Of a stretch of 7,425 bases of DNA, positions 1-7,180 are shown in pieces. Position 1 is the first letter of the stretch. Every line of letters starts with the position of its first letter. The notes beneath the pieces are model-generated. The model made no database searches. It worked only from the letters and a program-made list of their open reading frames with translations, and had not been told where the DNA came from. Position numbers and translations under genes: made by a program. The stretch is from Peptococcaceae bacterium (GTDB taxonomy: Bacteria > Bacillota > Peptococcia > Peptococcales > Peptococcaceae): NCBI GenBank assembly GCA_017387265.1, contig JAFOFM010000052.1:1-7425 (forward strand), in the 5' to 3' direction.

Positions 1-785
1 AGGCGATGGCGTATAGTGTATTTGCAGGCGGTAAACGGTTCCGGCCGATGCTGGCTCTGGCAGCCTGTGAAACAGTTTCAGGCCAATGGGAGCCAGCGCT
101 GGATGCAGCCTGCGCGATGGAGTGTATTCATACCTATTCGCTGATTCATGATGATCTTCCCGGGATGGATAATGATGATTACCGCAGAGGGAAACTGACT
201 AACCATAAAGTATTCGGGGAAGGTATGGCGATTCTGGCTGGTGATGCACTGCTGACCTATGCCTTTGAGATTCTCTCCGGTATGGCAAATGAAAACAATG
301 CATACCAGGTACTGCAGATTATTCAGGAAGTGAGCCGTGCAAGCGGAACTGCCGGGATGATTGGCGGCCAGGTGGTTGATATTATTTCAGAGCAGACAGA
401 ACCAACAGAGGAACTGCTGCATTATATTCATAATAATAAAACAGGGGCGTTAATTGTAGCCTCTGTGCGTATGGGGGCTATTCTGGGCGGTGCGGATGAA
501 ACACAGCTGAAAGCACTGACCGAATATGCTCATCAGCTTGGTCTGGCGTTTCAGATTACGGATGATATTCTGGATGTTGTCGGCGATGAAAGTAAAATCG
601 GCAAGCCGGTAGGCAGTGATGAGAAAAATGAGAAAGCAACCTTCCCTTCGCTCTTCGGGCTGGAACAGTCCCGCGTGATGGCAAAGGCTGCGGTAGACGC
701 AGCGGTAGCCGCACTGGAGCCGTTTGGCGATAAAGCGGATATGCTGGTACAGCTGGCAGAGTATCTTCTGAGCAGGGAAAGCTGA
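1..785 (+). CDS. ispA: Farnesyl diphosphate synthase (short-chain polyprenyl synthase), 5' end outside window
   Basis: This enzyme condenses isopentenyl diphosphate with dimethylallyl and then geranyl diphosphate to give C15 farnesyl diphosphate in the cytoplasm. Counting from the in-frame ATG at 6, residues 8-14 are GGKRFRP (diphosphate binding). The first aspartate-rich motif is DDLPGMD at 49-55, with the two-residue insertion typical of bacterial type II enzymes, and the second is DDILD at 186-190. Y44 lies five residues before the first motif, the position that limits chain length to C15 in characterised bacterial FPP synthases. The reading frame is open to base 1 and the family normally has about 35-40 more residues before the FAGGKR motif, so the ATG at 6 is internal (family pattern EAMxYSxFAGGKR) and the true start lies upstream. 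The C-terminus is complete (TGA 783-785). It precedes dxs, its usual Bacillota neighbour. A related geranylgeranyl synthase is possible but less likely given Y44. Confidence 0.95.
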   Translation, partial: AMAYSVFAGGKRFRPMLALAACETVSGQWEPALDAACAMECIHTYSLIHDDLPGMDNDDYRRGKLTNHKVFGEGMAILAGDALLTYAFEILSGMANENNAYQVLQIIQEVSRASGTAGMIGGQVVDIISEQTEPTEELLHYIHNNKTGALIVASVRMGAILGGADETQLKALTEYAHQLGLAFQITDDILDVVGDESKIGKPVGSDEKNEKATFPSLFGLEQSRVMAKAAVDAAVAALEPFGDKADMLVQLAEYLLSRES

Positions 786-809
786 TAAAACAGATAAATA
801 AAGCATAAT
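782..809 (+). promoter_or_regulatory. Weak candidate sigma-70 promoter before dxs
   Basis: A CTGATA at 782-787 matches TTGACA at four of six positions. After a 16-base spacer comes CATAAT at 804-809, which matches TATAAT at five of six. It overlaps the ispA stop codon and sits about 50 bases before the dxs ATG, in the only gap of the gene run long enough to hold a promoter. The match is modest and the gap is AT-rich, so it could be chance. dxs could equally be read through from upstream. Confidence 0.2.
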
Positions 810-822
810 ATGCGAATGCATA
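803..822. promoter_or_regulatory. Cluster of three alternating GCATA/TATGC half-sites in the ispA-dxs gap
   Basis: GCATA at 803-807, TATGC at 809-813 and GCATA at 818-822 form two overlapping perfect inverted repeats. One has a 1-base centre and the other a 4-base centre (GAAT). The cluster overlaps the candidate -10 box and lies 33 bases before the dxs start. It could be an operator or a small mRNA hairpin. It does not match the ARG-box pattern well, and no regulator is assigned. Confidence 0.25.
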
Positions 823-855
823 GAAGTACAGATCGAGCAAAGAAGGTGATATGCA

Positions 856-2727
856 ATGCAGTATTTGCAGAACATAAAAAGTCCTAAAGACATCAAACAG
901 ATGAAAGTGCCGGAATTAAAACAGCTGGCGCAGGAAATCCGTCAGGAACTGATTCAGGTTGTATCGCAGAACGGTGGACATCTGGCACCGAATCTGGGTG
1001 TGGTAGAGCTGACACTGGCACTGCATATGGTATTTGATACACCGGATGATAAAATTGTCTGGGATGTGGGGCATCAGGCATATGTACACAAGTTGCTGAC
1101 CGGTCGCTACGAGCAGTTTCATACCGTTCGTACCCATGGCGGTTTATCCGGTTTTCCAAAGCGGAGCGAAAGTGAACACGATGCATTTGGTGCAGGGCAC
1201 AGCAGTACATCGATTTCGGCGGCCGTAGGGCTGGCAAAGGCACGTGACCTGCGCGGCGAAAAAAGCAATGTGATTGCTGTGATCGGTGATGGTGCTCTGA
1301 CAGGCGGTATGCCTTATGAGGCTATGCTGAATGCAGGAAACAATAAAAGCAATCTGATTGTAATTCTGAACGACAATGAAATGTCTATTGATCCGAATGT
1401 GGGCGGTATGGCGGAATATCTGAGCCGTGCACGCAGCAACCCTTCCTATAACAAGAGCAAAGAGGAAGTGGAGGATTTACTGAAAAAAATTCCTGCAATT
1501 GGCGATAAAATGCTGAAAGCAGCGGATAAACTGAAAGATTCGCTGAAATACATGCTGGTACCGGGCGTACTGTTTGAAGAACTGGGTTTCAGTTATTACG
1601 GTCCGGTAAACGGGCATGATCTCTCCGCATTGATGACCGTGCTGGAAAATGTGAAAAATATGAACAGTCCGGTGCTGGTGCATGTGGTAACCCGAAAAGG
1701 GAATGGATATGGACCGGCGGAAAAAAATCCGGATCTGTTCCATGGTGTAGGTGCTTTTGATATTGCAACCGGCCAGGTGAAAAACAAATCCGCGGTTCCA
1801 ACATATACCTCTGTGTTCGGAAAAACCCTGACCGCACTTGGGAAAGAGGATGACCGGATTGTCGGTATTACTGCCGCAATGGGAAAAGGGACCGGTATTA
1901 ACCTGTTTCAGGAACAGTTCCCGCAGCGCACGATTGACGTTGGGATTGCAGAGGAACATGCCGTAACCATGGCGGCTGCTATGGCACTGGATGGATATAA
2001 ACCGGTGGTGGCAATCTATTCTACATTCCTGCAGAGAGCCTATGACCAGGTGCTGCACGATGTGGCATTACAGAATGCGCCGGTTGTATTCTGTCTGGAC
2101 CGTGCAGGGATTGTAGGGGATGACGGACCAACTCATCACGGGCTGTTTGATTTCTCGTATCTGCGTCATATTCCAGGTATGGTTTGCATGGCGCCGAAAG
2201 ATGAGAACGAACTGCGGCATATGCTGAATTCGGCACTGAAATATAATCGTCCGGTATCGCTGCGATATCCGCGTGGTGCGGGGCTGGGCGTTTCTATTGA
2301 GGAACCGGTACAGGAACTGCCGTTAGGTAAAGCAGAGGTTTTAAAACAGGGAAGCCGTGTAACGCTGCTGGCAATCGGCAGTATGGTAGAAGTTGCAAAA
2401 CAGGCGGCCGAAAAAATCGAGGCGGAGTTAGGCTTTGCCCCAACGGTAATTAATGCCCGTTTTGTGAAACCGCTGGATGAAGAAACCATTCTGGCCCATG
2501 CAGAAAACAGTGAACTGCTGGTTACTATGGAGGAACATATGCTGGAAGGCGGTTTTGGTTCGGCTGTGTTAGAATTGCTGAATCAGAACAGTATGGATAG
2601 CCGTCGTGTAGTCCGGATCGGGATTGGCGATGAATTTGTTCCGCATGGAAAAACCGAACTCTTAAAACAGCTGGCAGGGCTGGATGCCGATAGCGTAGTG
2701 GCTAAAGTGAAAGAAAAGCTGAAGTAA
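856..2727 (+). CDS. dxs: 1-deoxy-D-xylulose-5-phosphate synthase
   Basis: Dxs joins pyruvate and glyceraldehyde 3-phosphate, with thiamine diphosphate (TPP) and Mg2+, to give 1-deoxyxylulose 5-phosphate, the entry step of the MEP isoprenoid pathway. The protein has 623 residues, the normal family length. The N-terminal TPP domain shows H73 (VGHQAY), H115 (GAGHSS), G144-D145-G146 (GDGALTGG) and the metal/TPP motif end N172-D173-N174. The central pyrimidine-binding domain has the catalytic glutamate E366 in AEEHAVT, followed by YSTFLQRAYDQ and DRAGIVGDDGPTH. The C-terminal transketolase-like domain ends in EFVPHG, typical of Dxs and not of transketolase. The ATG at 856 is preceded by AAGGTGA at 843-849 with a good spacer; the ATG at 851 is out of frame. 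It follows ispA by 70 bases and precedes tlyA by 12, so two genes of one pathway are adjacent. No motif is missing. Confidence 0.98.
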   Translation: MQYLQNIKSPKDIKQMKVPELKQLAQEIRQELIQVVSQNGGHLAPNLGVVELTLALHMVFDTPDDKIVWDVGHQAYVHKLLTGRYEQFHTVRTHGGLSGFPKRSESEHDAFGAGHSSTSISAAVGLAKARDLRGEKSNVIAVIGDGALTGGMPYEAMLNAGNNKSNLIVILNDNEMSIDPNVGGMAEYLSRARSNPSYNKSKEEVEDLLKKIPAIGDKMLKAADKLKDSLKYMLVPGVLFEELGFSYYGPVNGHDLSALMTVLENVKNMNSPVLVHVVTRKGNGYGPAEKNPDLFHGVGAFDIATGQVKNKSAVPTYTSVFGKTLTALGKEDDRIVGITAAMGKGTGINLFQEQFPQRTIDVGIAEEHAVTMAAAMALDGYKPVVAIYSTFLQRAYDQVLHDVALQNAPVVFCLDRAGIVGDDGPTHHGLFDFSYLRHIPGMVCMAPKDENELRHMLNSALKYNRPVSLRYPRGAGLGVSIEEPVQELPLGKAEVLKQGSRVTLLAIGSMVEVAKQAAEKIEAELGFAPTVINARFVKPLDEETILAHAENSELLVTMEEHMLEGGFGSAVLELLNQNSMDSRRVVRIGIGDEFVPHGKTELLKQLAGLDADSVVAKVKEKLK

Positions 2728-2739
2728 GGTGACATAGAT

Positions 2740-3537
2740 ATGGCAAAACAGAGACTGGACGTAGTTCTGGTAGAAAAAGGCCTTGCAGCCAGCCGTGAAA
2801 AGGCGAAAGCACTGATTATGGCGGGCAAGGTTCTGGTAGATGAAAAGAAAATCGATAAGGCTGGTACAGAGGTAAATCCGGATTTGCCGATTCGTCTGCT
2901 CGGGCAGGATATTCCTTATGTAAGCCGCGGCGGTCTGAAACTGGAAAAGGCTTTACAGGTGTTTCCGGTTGATATGACCGGCAAAGTGGTGGCGGATATT
3001 GGTGCCTCTACCGGCGGTTTTGTAGACTGTGCGCTGCAGAACGGAGCGGTGAAAGTATTTGCAGTAGATGTAGGGTATAATCAGCTGGACTGGAAACTGC
3101 GCAGCGATGAACGGGTTATCAATATGGAAAAAACCAATGCCCGTTATCTGACTGCCGATAGTCTTGGCGAGATGGTGGATGTGGTGACAACCGATGTATC
3201 GTTTATCTCGCTGGATAAAATTCTGCCTCCGGCAATGACATTCCTGAAAGAGGGCGGCCATGTACTGGCGCTGATTAAACCACAGTTTGAAGCCGGTAAA
3301 GAAAAGGTCGGCAAAAAAGGTGTTGTTCGTGACCCGGCCGTACATCTGGAAGTAGTGGAAAAAATTCTGGCCTTATGTAAAGAAATAAATCTGACCGTAT
3401 GGGGTCTGGATTTCTCGCCGGTAAAAGGGCCGGAAGGCAATATTGAATATTTATTATGGGGATGCAAAAATCCGGATACCGATTTTGTTCCGGATGCGGC
3501 TCAGGTGGTAGCCGCGGCCCATGACAGACTGGATTGA
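2740..3537 (+). CDS. tlyA: TlyA-family rRNA 2'-O-methyltransferase (S4 domain plus FtsJ-like domain)
   Basis: TlyA proteins transfer methyl from S-adenosylmethionine to the ribose 2'-OH of cytidines in rRNA (23S C1920, and in some members 16S C1409). In mycobacteria this sets sensitivity to capreomycin. Older annotations call it hemolysin. Here an S4 RNA-binding domain spans about residues 4-62, starting RLDVVLVEKGLA. The Rossmann methyltransferase domain follows, with SAM loop GASTGGF at 88-94 and DVGYNQLDW. The catalytic tetrad is visible as K67, D152, K180 and E236, a constant two-residue offset from the K69-D154-K182-E238 I recall for the M. tuberculosis enzyme. Its 265 residues and about 24-residue tail after the last strand resemble the longer type II form; that is inference. 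The ribosome binding site TAAGGTGA (2725-2732) includes the dxs stop codon. The homologue in Bacillus is yqxC in a similar cluster. Confidence 0.94.
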   Translation: MAKQRLDVVLVEKGLAASREKAKALIMAGKVLVDEKKIDKAGTEVNPDLPIRLLGQDIPYVSRGGLKLEKALQVFPVDMTGKVVADIGASTGGFVDCALQNGAVKVFAVDVGYNQLDWKLRSDERVINMEKTNARYLTADSLGEMVDVVTTDVSFISLDKILPPAMTFLKEGGHVLALIKPQFEAGKEKVGKKGVVRDPAVHLEVVEKILALCKEINLTVWGLDFSPVKGPEGNIEYLLWGCKNPDTDFVPDAAQVVAAAHDRLD

Positions 3538-4142
3538 TGACAGGCATGCAGCAGATTGTACCGCAGCTTCGAGAGCTTCTGATGGAAGTTCTGAACTGGC
3601 TGCAGCAGTGGCTGGTAGCAAATCAGCATCTGGCGGCATTCTGGATGCTGATTTTTTTTAGTATGATGACGGGTGCCCTCCTGTATCGGGGCTGTTCTGT
3701 TATCTGGCGGCGGTGGCGGATTGCCCGGCGTTTTAAGCGAGGGCTGATTGCCGAAAAACATGCGGCCAGATATCTCCGGCGTCATGGTTATCGGATTTTA
3801 GCGGCACAGCTGCAGGAGCCGATTACCGTTTATGTAAACGGAGAGGCACAGGATAGTACCGTTCGTGCGGATTTTCTTGTACGAAAAGGATGGAAAACCT
3901 ACATTGTAGAAGTGAAAAGCGGCCAGCAGGGAACCGTGCGGCAGGCGGCCACGAGAAGGCAGCTGTTAGAATATAAACTTGTTTATGAGCCGGATGGTAT
4001 TATTCTGCTGGATATGGAGCATCATAATCTGCAGAAAATCAATTTTGCCTATAGTGCGCGACGACGCAGTGAATGGCTGCGATACGGCATTATCAGTCTG
4101 ATAAGCGGTGCACTGGTATATGGGCTTCTGCAGGTTTTCTAG
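3537..4142 (+). CDS. Membrane-anchored PD-(D/E)XK nuclease-like protein of unknown function
   Basis: I cannot name this 201-residue protein. A hydrophobic segment at about 32-50 is followed by a strongly basic stretch (RRWRIARRFKR, 58-68), and a second hydrophobic segment at about 183-201 is preceded by RRR (175-177). By the positive-inside rule both ends face outward and the middle is cytoplasmic. The middle has the layout of a PD-(D/E)XK nuclease: helix GLIAEKHAARYLRRHGY (69-85) with E73, then D112 in RADFLV, E125-V-K127 in VEVKSG, and Q142xxxY146 (QLLEY), which recalls the RecB/Cas4-type motif. The helix also resembles the YraN (UPF0102) and NERD families. DNA or RNA cleavage is inferred, not shown. 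The ATG at 3537 shares one base with the tlyA stop (TGATG); there is no good ribosome binding site, so translation is probably coupled to tlyA. A TTG at 3534 would add one residue and ATG 3546 would remove three. The nadK ribosome binding site overlaps its stop codon. Confidence 0.72.
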   Translation: MTGMQQIVPQLRELLMEVLNWLQQWLVANQHLAAFWMLIFFSMMTGALLYRGCSVIWRRWRIARRFKRGLIAEKHAARYLRRHGYRILAAQLQEPITVYVNGEAQDSTVRADFLVRKGWKTYIVEVKSGQQGTVRQAATRRQLLEYKLVYEPDGIILLDMEHHNLQKINFAYSARRRSEWLRYGIISLISGALVYGLLQVF

Positions 4143-4145
4143 GAG
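4141..4145 (+). promoter_or_regulatory. Ribosome binding site that fixes the nadK start
   Basis: AGGAG lies 10 bases before the ATG at 4156 and shares two bases with the TAG stop (4140-4142) of the nuclease-like gene. The longer in-frame start at 4108 lies inside the upstream gene and would add 16 residues unlike any NAD kinase N-terminus. The ATG at 4156 is therefore preferred. Confidence 0.75.
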
Positions 4146-4155
4146 ATTGATTACA

Positions 4156-5028
4156 ATGAGTGCAGTAAAAACAGTTGGACTGATTATCAACAGTTATAAA
4201 AAACAGATTATCCAGATTGGCCAGCAATTAATAGAACTATTAAAACAGCAGCAGGTGGAGGTTGTCGCAATTGGCGAAGAAGCCGAAGCCCTGCAGCTTC
4301 CTCCGTCCAGTGAAGAAGCTTTTTGCCAGGCAGCTCAGATTGTTCTGGTAATCGGCGGTGACGGCACGATGCTGCGTGCGGCGCGTACCGTATATGGACG
4401 GGAAATTCCGCTTTTAGGTATTAACCAGGGCTACCTTGGCTTTTTAACCGAGGTGGAGGTAGAACATTTAAAAGAGGCACTGCAGCAGCTTTTAAACGGA
4501 GAATACGGCATTGAGCGGCGTATGATGCTGAGCGGCAAGGTTTATCGGGACAATCAGTGTATTGCCGATGTAAATGCATTGAATGACCTGGTTGTCACCA
4601 AAGGGGCGCTGTCTCGTATTATAAAAATGGAATTATATCTGGGAGACCAGCTAGTAGACCGTTATCATGGTGACGGGCTTATTTTCTCGACACCGACCGG
4701 TTCTACCGGATATTCGCTTTCTGCCGGAGGCCCGATTGTATATCCGGCGATGGATTTATGCATTGTTACCCCAATCTGTCCGCATAGTCTGATTGCACGG
4801 CCGATTATTTTTTCGCCGGAGCATGGATTAACGGTTCGTATGGATTCCAACAATGCGCCAGCCATGCTGACTGTAGACGGGCAGAATGGTGTAGAACTGA
4901 AAAAAGGCGATCGTATTGAAATTGGTATGGCAGAACATGATACATGCCTGCTGGTATTAGAAAACCGAAACTTTTTTGCGGTGCTGCGCGAAAAATTGCG
5001 CGGCGTGCAGGATGATACGGGAAGGTGA
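4156..5028 (+). CDS. nadK: NAD kinase
   Basis: NadK phosphorylates NAD+ at the adenosine 2'-OH, with ATP (or polyphosphate in some members), to give NADP+ in the cytoplasm. It is the only de novo source of NADP. The 290-residue protein begins KTVGLIINSYK, the usual first strand. It carries the family signature GGDGT at 67-71 with catalytic D69, then N143-D144 (ALNDLVV) for nicotinamide and ribose contact. The second conserved block is GDGLIFSTPTGSTGYS, with T181-G182-S183-T184-G185-Y186, then LSAGGPIVYP and ICPHSLIARP. Length and motif order are normal. The start is set by the ribosome binding site at 4141-4145. It lies 13 bases after the nuclease-like gene, and its stop codon TGA lies within the argR ribosome binding site, so it is a mid-operon gene. 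A nadK between tlyA and argR is a common Bacillota arrangement outside Bacillus. Confidence 0.97.
   Translation: MSAVKTVGLIINSYKKQIIQIGQQLIELLKQQQVEVVAIGEEAEALQLPPSSEEAFCQAAQIVLVIGGDGTMLRAARTVYGREIPLLGINQGYLGFLTEVEVEHLKEALQQLLNGEYGIERRMMLSGKVYRDNQCIADVNALNDLVVTKGALSRIIKMELYLGDQLVDRYHGDGLIFSTPTGSTGYSLSAGGPIVYPAMDLCIVTPICPHSLIARPIIFSPEHGLTVRMDSNNAPAMLTVDGQNGVELKKGDRIEIGMAEHDTCLLVLENRNFFAVLREKLRGVQDDTGR
5022..5028 (+). promoter_or_regulatory. Ribosome binding site that fixes the argR start
   Basis: AAGGTGA ends exactly at the last base of the nadK stop codon and lies 5 bases before the GTG at 5034. The alternative GTG at 5025 falls inside this motif and has no usable site of its own. The GTG at 5034 also gives the usual short basic ArgR N-terminus. 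Confidence 0.75.
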
Positions 5029-5033
5029 GAGTT

Positions 5034-5480
5034 GTGAAAACAAAACGTCATAGAAAAATACTGGAGATTATTAAAGAGAATATCGTAGGTACGCAGGAGG
5101 AACTGGCAGAGTTTCTGAAGAAAGACGGATTTAACGTTACGCAGGCAACCGTTTCCCGCGACATTAAAGAACTGGCCCTGATTAAAATTGCAGTGGGCGG
5201 TGACCAGTATCGCTATTCTCTGCCGACAGAAATTACAGTATCGGAAACCCGGCTGCGGTTTTTACTGAAAGAGTTTGTACTGAACTATGCATCCAGCGAA
5301 AATATTCTGGTGGTGCGTACAGCTCCGGGTAATGCCAATGCAGTGGCATCGGCTCTGGATAATGCCCAGTGGGGCGAAATTTTAGGCTCGGTAGCCGGTG
5401 ATGATACCATTCTGGTAGTAGCCAGAAAGAAAGAGGATATTCCAAAAATTATTGAAAAACTGGAATCCTATCTGGATTAA
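5034..5480 (+). CDS. argR: Arginine repressor (ArgR/AhrC family)
   Basis: ArgR binds L-arginine, forms hexamers, and binds ARG boxes to repress arginine biosynthesis and often to activate catabolism. The 148-residue protein has the N-terminal winged helix (about 1-68): KRHRKILEII, TQEELAEFL, then the recognition region TQATVSRDIKEL with S41-R42-D43. The C-terminal oligomerisation and arginine-binding domain (about 75-148) has APGNANAVASALD and G122-D123-D124-T125, where the paired aspartates contact arginine in characterised members. It resembles Bacillus AhrC closely in layout. Translation starts at the GTG at 5034; the upstream in-frame GTG at 5025 would add MRV and overlap nadK by four bases, but lacks a ribosome binding site. 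I see no convincing ARG box nearby, so the window does not show autoregulation. It lies between nadK and recN, the classic argR-recN pairing of Bacillota. Confidence 0.96.
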   Translation: MKTKRHRKILEIIKENIVGTQEELAEFLKKDGFNVTQATVSRDIKELALIKIAVGGDQYRYSLPTEITVSETRLRFLLKEFVLNYASSENILVVRTAPGNANAVASALDNAQWGEILGSVAGDDTILVVARKKEDIPKIIEKLESYLD

Positions 5481-5485
5481 ATGGC

Positions 5486-5492
5486 AGGTGAT
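5486..5492 (+). promoter_or_regulatory. Ribosome binding site for the recN GTG start
   Basis: AGGTGAT lies 5 bases before the GTG at 5498. The next in-frame start, ATG at 5513, has no comparable site, and starting there would drop the first strand of the ATPase head. Confidence 0.7.
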
Positions 5493-5497
5493 AGATA

Positions 5498-7180
5498 GTG
5501 CTCACCCGACTGATGGTGAAAGATTTTGCACTGATACATCAGATTGAACTGGAATTTGACGGCCAGTTTCATGTACTGACCGGGGAAACCGGGGCAGGGA
5601 AATCGATTATTATTGATGCCGTATCTTTACTGCTGGGGGCAAGAGCCAGCAGTAAGGATATTCGTTTTGGCTGCAGCAAGGCTATGGTGGAGGGTGCTTT
5701 TTTTATTGGAGAAAACCCCGAACTGCATAAACTGCTGGAGGAACTGGGGCATGAGCCGGATGAGGAGAACCAGCTGATTCTTTATCGCGAATTAACAGCA
5801 AACGGCAAAAATGTGTGCCGGATTAACGACCGGACCGTTACCTTAGCGACCTTCCGACAGATTGGCCAGATGTTGATTAATATTTACGGACAGCATGATT
5901 TTCAGGCAATTTCCAATAAAGAACATCATTTAGAGCTTTTGGACAGTTTAGGCGACGGGGAATTTCAAAAGCGGAAAGAACAGATGGCAGAGGCCTACCG
6001 GGCACTGGCACAGGCAGAACAGAGACGCCACGCGTTACAGCAGTCGCTGAAAGAACGACAGGAAAAACTGGATTTTTTACGTTTTAAACTGCGGGAGCTG
6101 GAAGAACTGCAGCTGAAAGAAGGCGAAGAAGAAGCGCTGGAACAGGAGCTTTCCGTTCTGGATAACTTTGAAAAAATCTCCTCGGCTGCCGATAAAGCCT
6201 ACCAGTTATTATATGGGGAGCGCCGTTCGGTTTATGCCATGCTGACCGCAGCTGCTGACAGCATGAACAGCATTCGCCAGTATGATAAACAGCTGGATGA
6301 AATAGCAGAAGGCCTGCAGAGTATGATGTATATGGCCGAGGATTATGGCCTGACATTATCCGGCTATGGCGATAAAATGGATTATGATGCTGAACGTCGT
6401 GACCGCTTGAATGAGCGGAAATATACGCTGGATAAAGCAAAACGCAAATATAATCTCTCTATTGAAGAACTGATTGGTGAACAGCAGCGTTTACAAAATG
6501 AGGTTTATACGCTGGAACATGCCGATGAGGAAATCGGGGAACTGGACCGCCTTTGTGATGAAAAACGCCGGGAGTTTGAAAAACTGGCTCTGGATGTTCG
6601 TAAGAAACGCCAGGCGCTGGCACAGCTTTTAACCGATGGCCTCCTGGAGGAGTTATCCCAGCTGGCTATGACACATACCCGGTTTGCAGTTCAGTTTGCA
6701 GAGAAAACAGCATCGGCACAAGGGCTGGATCAGGTGGAATTTTTTATGTCCGCCAACCCGGGGCAGCCGTTACGGGAATTAAGCGAGATAGCATCCGGCG
6801 GGGAAATGTCCCGTATTATGCTGGCCTTTAAAACCGTACTGGCACAGCACGAAAGTATTGGTACACTGATTTTTGATGAAATTGATACCGGCATCGGCGG
6901 CAATATTGTAGTAAAAGTAGGCGAAAAATTAGCGGCCGTAAGCCGCTATGCCCAGGTAATCTGTGTTACCCACTCGCCTCAGATTGCATCAATGGCCGAT
7001 TGCCATTTTCAGATTCAGAAAACGATCGATAACGATCAGACCATTACCAGCGTGAGAGTGCTGGATGAAGCGGAATCCATTGCCGAACTGGCTCGTATGC
7101 TGGGCGGTGAAGAAGAATTCCAGCTGCGTCATGCAGAAGAACTAAAACGCAATGCGGCCGCGCATAAAGCGGCTATGTAA
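5498..7180 (+). CDS. recN: DNA repair protein RecN (SMC-like ATPase)
   Basis: RecN is a cytoplasmic SMC-family ATPase recruited early to DNA double-strand breaks, where it holds DNA ends together for RecA-dependent repair. The 560-residue protein is full length. The N-terminal head half begins MLTRLMVKDFALI and has Walker A GETGAGKS at 29-36 and the Q-loop YGQHDFQ with Q132. A charged, Glu/Lys/Gln-rich segment at about 150-380 forms the short coiled-coil arm, including the RecN-like stretch RLNERKYTLDKAKRKYN. The C-terminal head half has the ABC signature ASGGEMSR (S433-G434-G435-E436), Walker B IFDEID (D460-E461) and the H-loop THSPQ (H492). All ATPase residues are present. The GTG start at 5498 is supported by AGGTGAT at 5486-5492 and lies 17 bases after argR. 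It is the last gene of the run and is followed by the terminator. No LexA site can be judged, because any operon promoter lies far upstream. Confidence 0.97.
   Translation: MLTRLMVKDFALIHQIELEFDGQFHVLTGETGAGKSIIIDAVSLLLGARASSKDIRFGCSKAMVEGAFFIGENPELHKLLEELGHEPDEENQLILYRELTANGKNVCRINDRTVTLATFRQIGQMLINIYGQHDFQAISNKEHHLELLDSLGDGEFQKRKEQMAEAYRALAQAEQRRHALQQSLKERQEKLDFLRFKLRELEELQLKEGEEEALEQELSVLDNFEKISSAADKAYQLLYGERRSVYAMLTAAADSMNSIRQYDKQLDEIAEGLQSMMYMAEDYGLTLSGYGDKMDYDAERRDRLNERKYTLDKAKRKYNLSIEELIGEQQRLQNEVYTLEHADEEIGELDRLCDEKRREFEKLALDVRKKRQALAQLLTDGLLEELSQLAMTHTRFAVQFAEKTASAQGLDQVEFFMSANPGQPLRELSEIASGGEMSRIMLAFKTVLAQHESIGTLIFDEIDTGIGGNIVVKVGEKLAAVSRYAQVICVTHSPQIASMADCHFQIQKTIDNDQTITSVRVLDEAESIAELARMLGGEEEFQLRHAEELKRNAAAHKAAM

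Noticed and set aside
6..8. ATG at 6 as the true ispA start
   Set aside because: The frame is open to base 1, and family members have about 35-40 residues before this point with a conserved EAM at this position, so it is an internal methionine.
450..896. 148-codon open frame on the minus strand across the ispA-dxs junction
   Set aside because: It is antisense to ispA and crosses the dxs ribosome binding site. The composition is that of a shadow, and no motif is recognisable.
1477..2058. 193-codon open frame on the minus strand inside dxs
   Set aside because: It lies wholly opposite a clear dxs, has a Cys/His/Phe-rich composition typical of an antisense shadow, and shows no domain or ribosome binding site.
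4108..4158. Upstream in-frame ATG for nadK at 4108
   Set aside because: It would overlap the preceding gene by 35 bases and add 16 residues not seen in NAD kinases; the ATG at 4156 has AGGAG in place.
5025..5033. Upstream GTG for argR at 5025
   Set aside because: It lies inside the AAGGTGA motif that serves the GTG at 5034 and has no site of its own.
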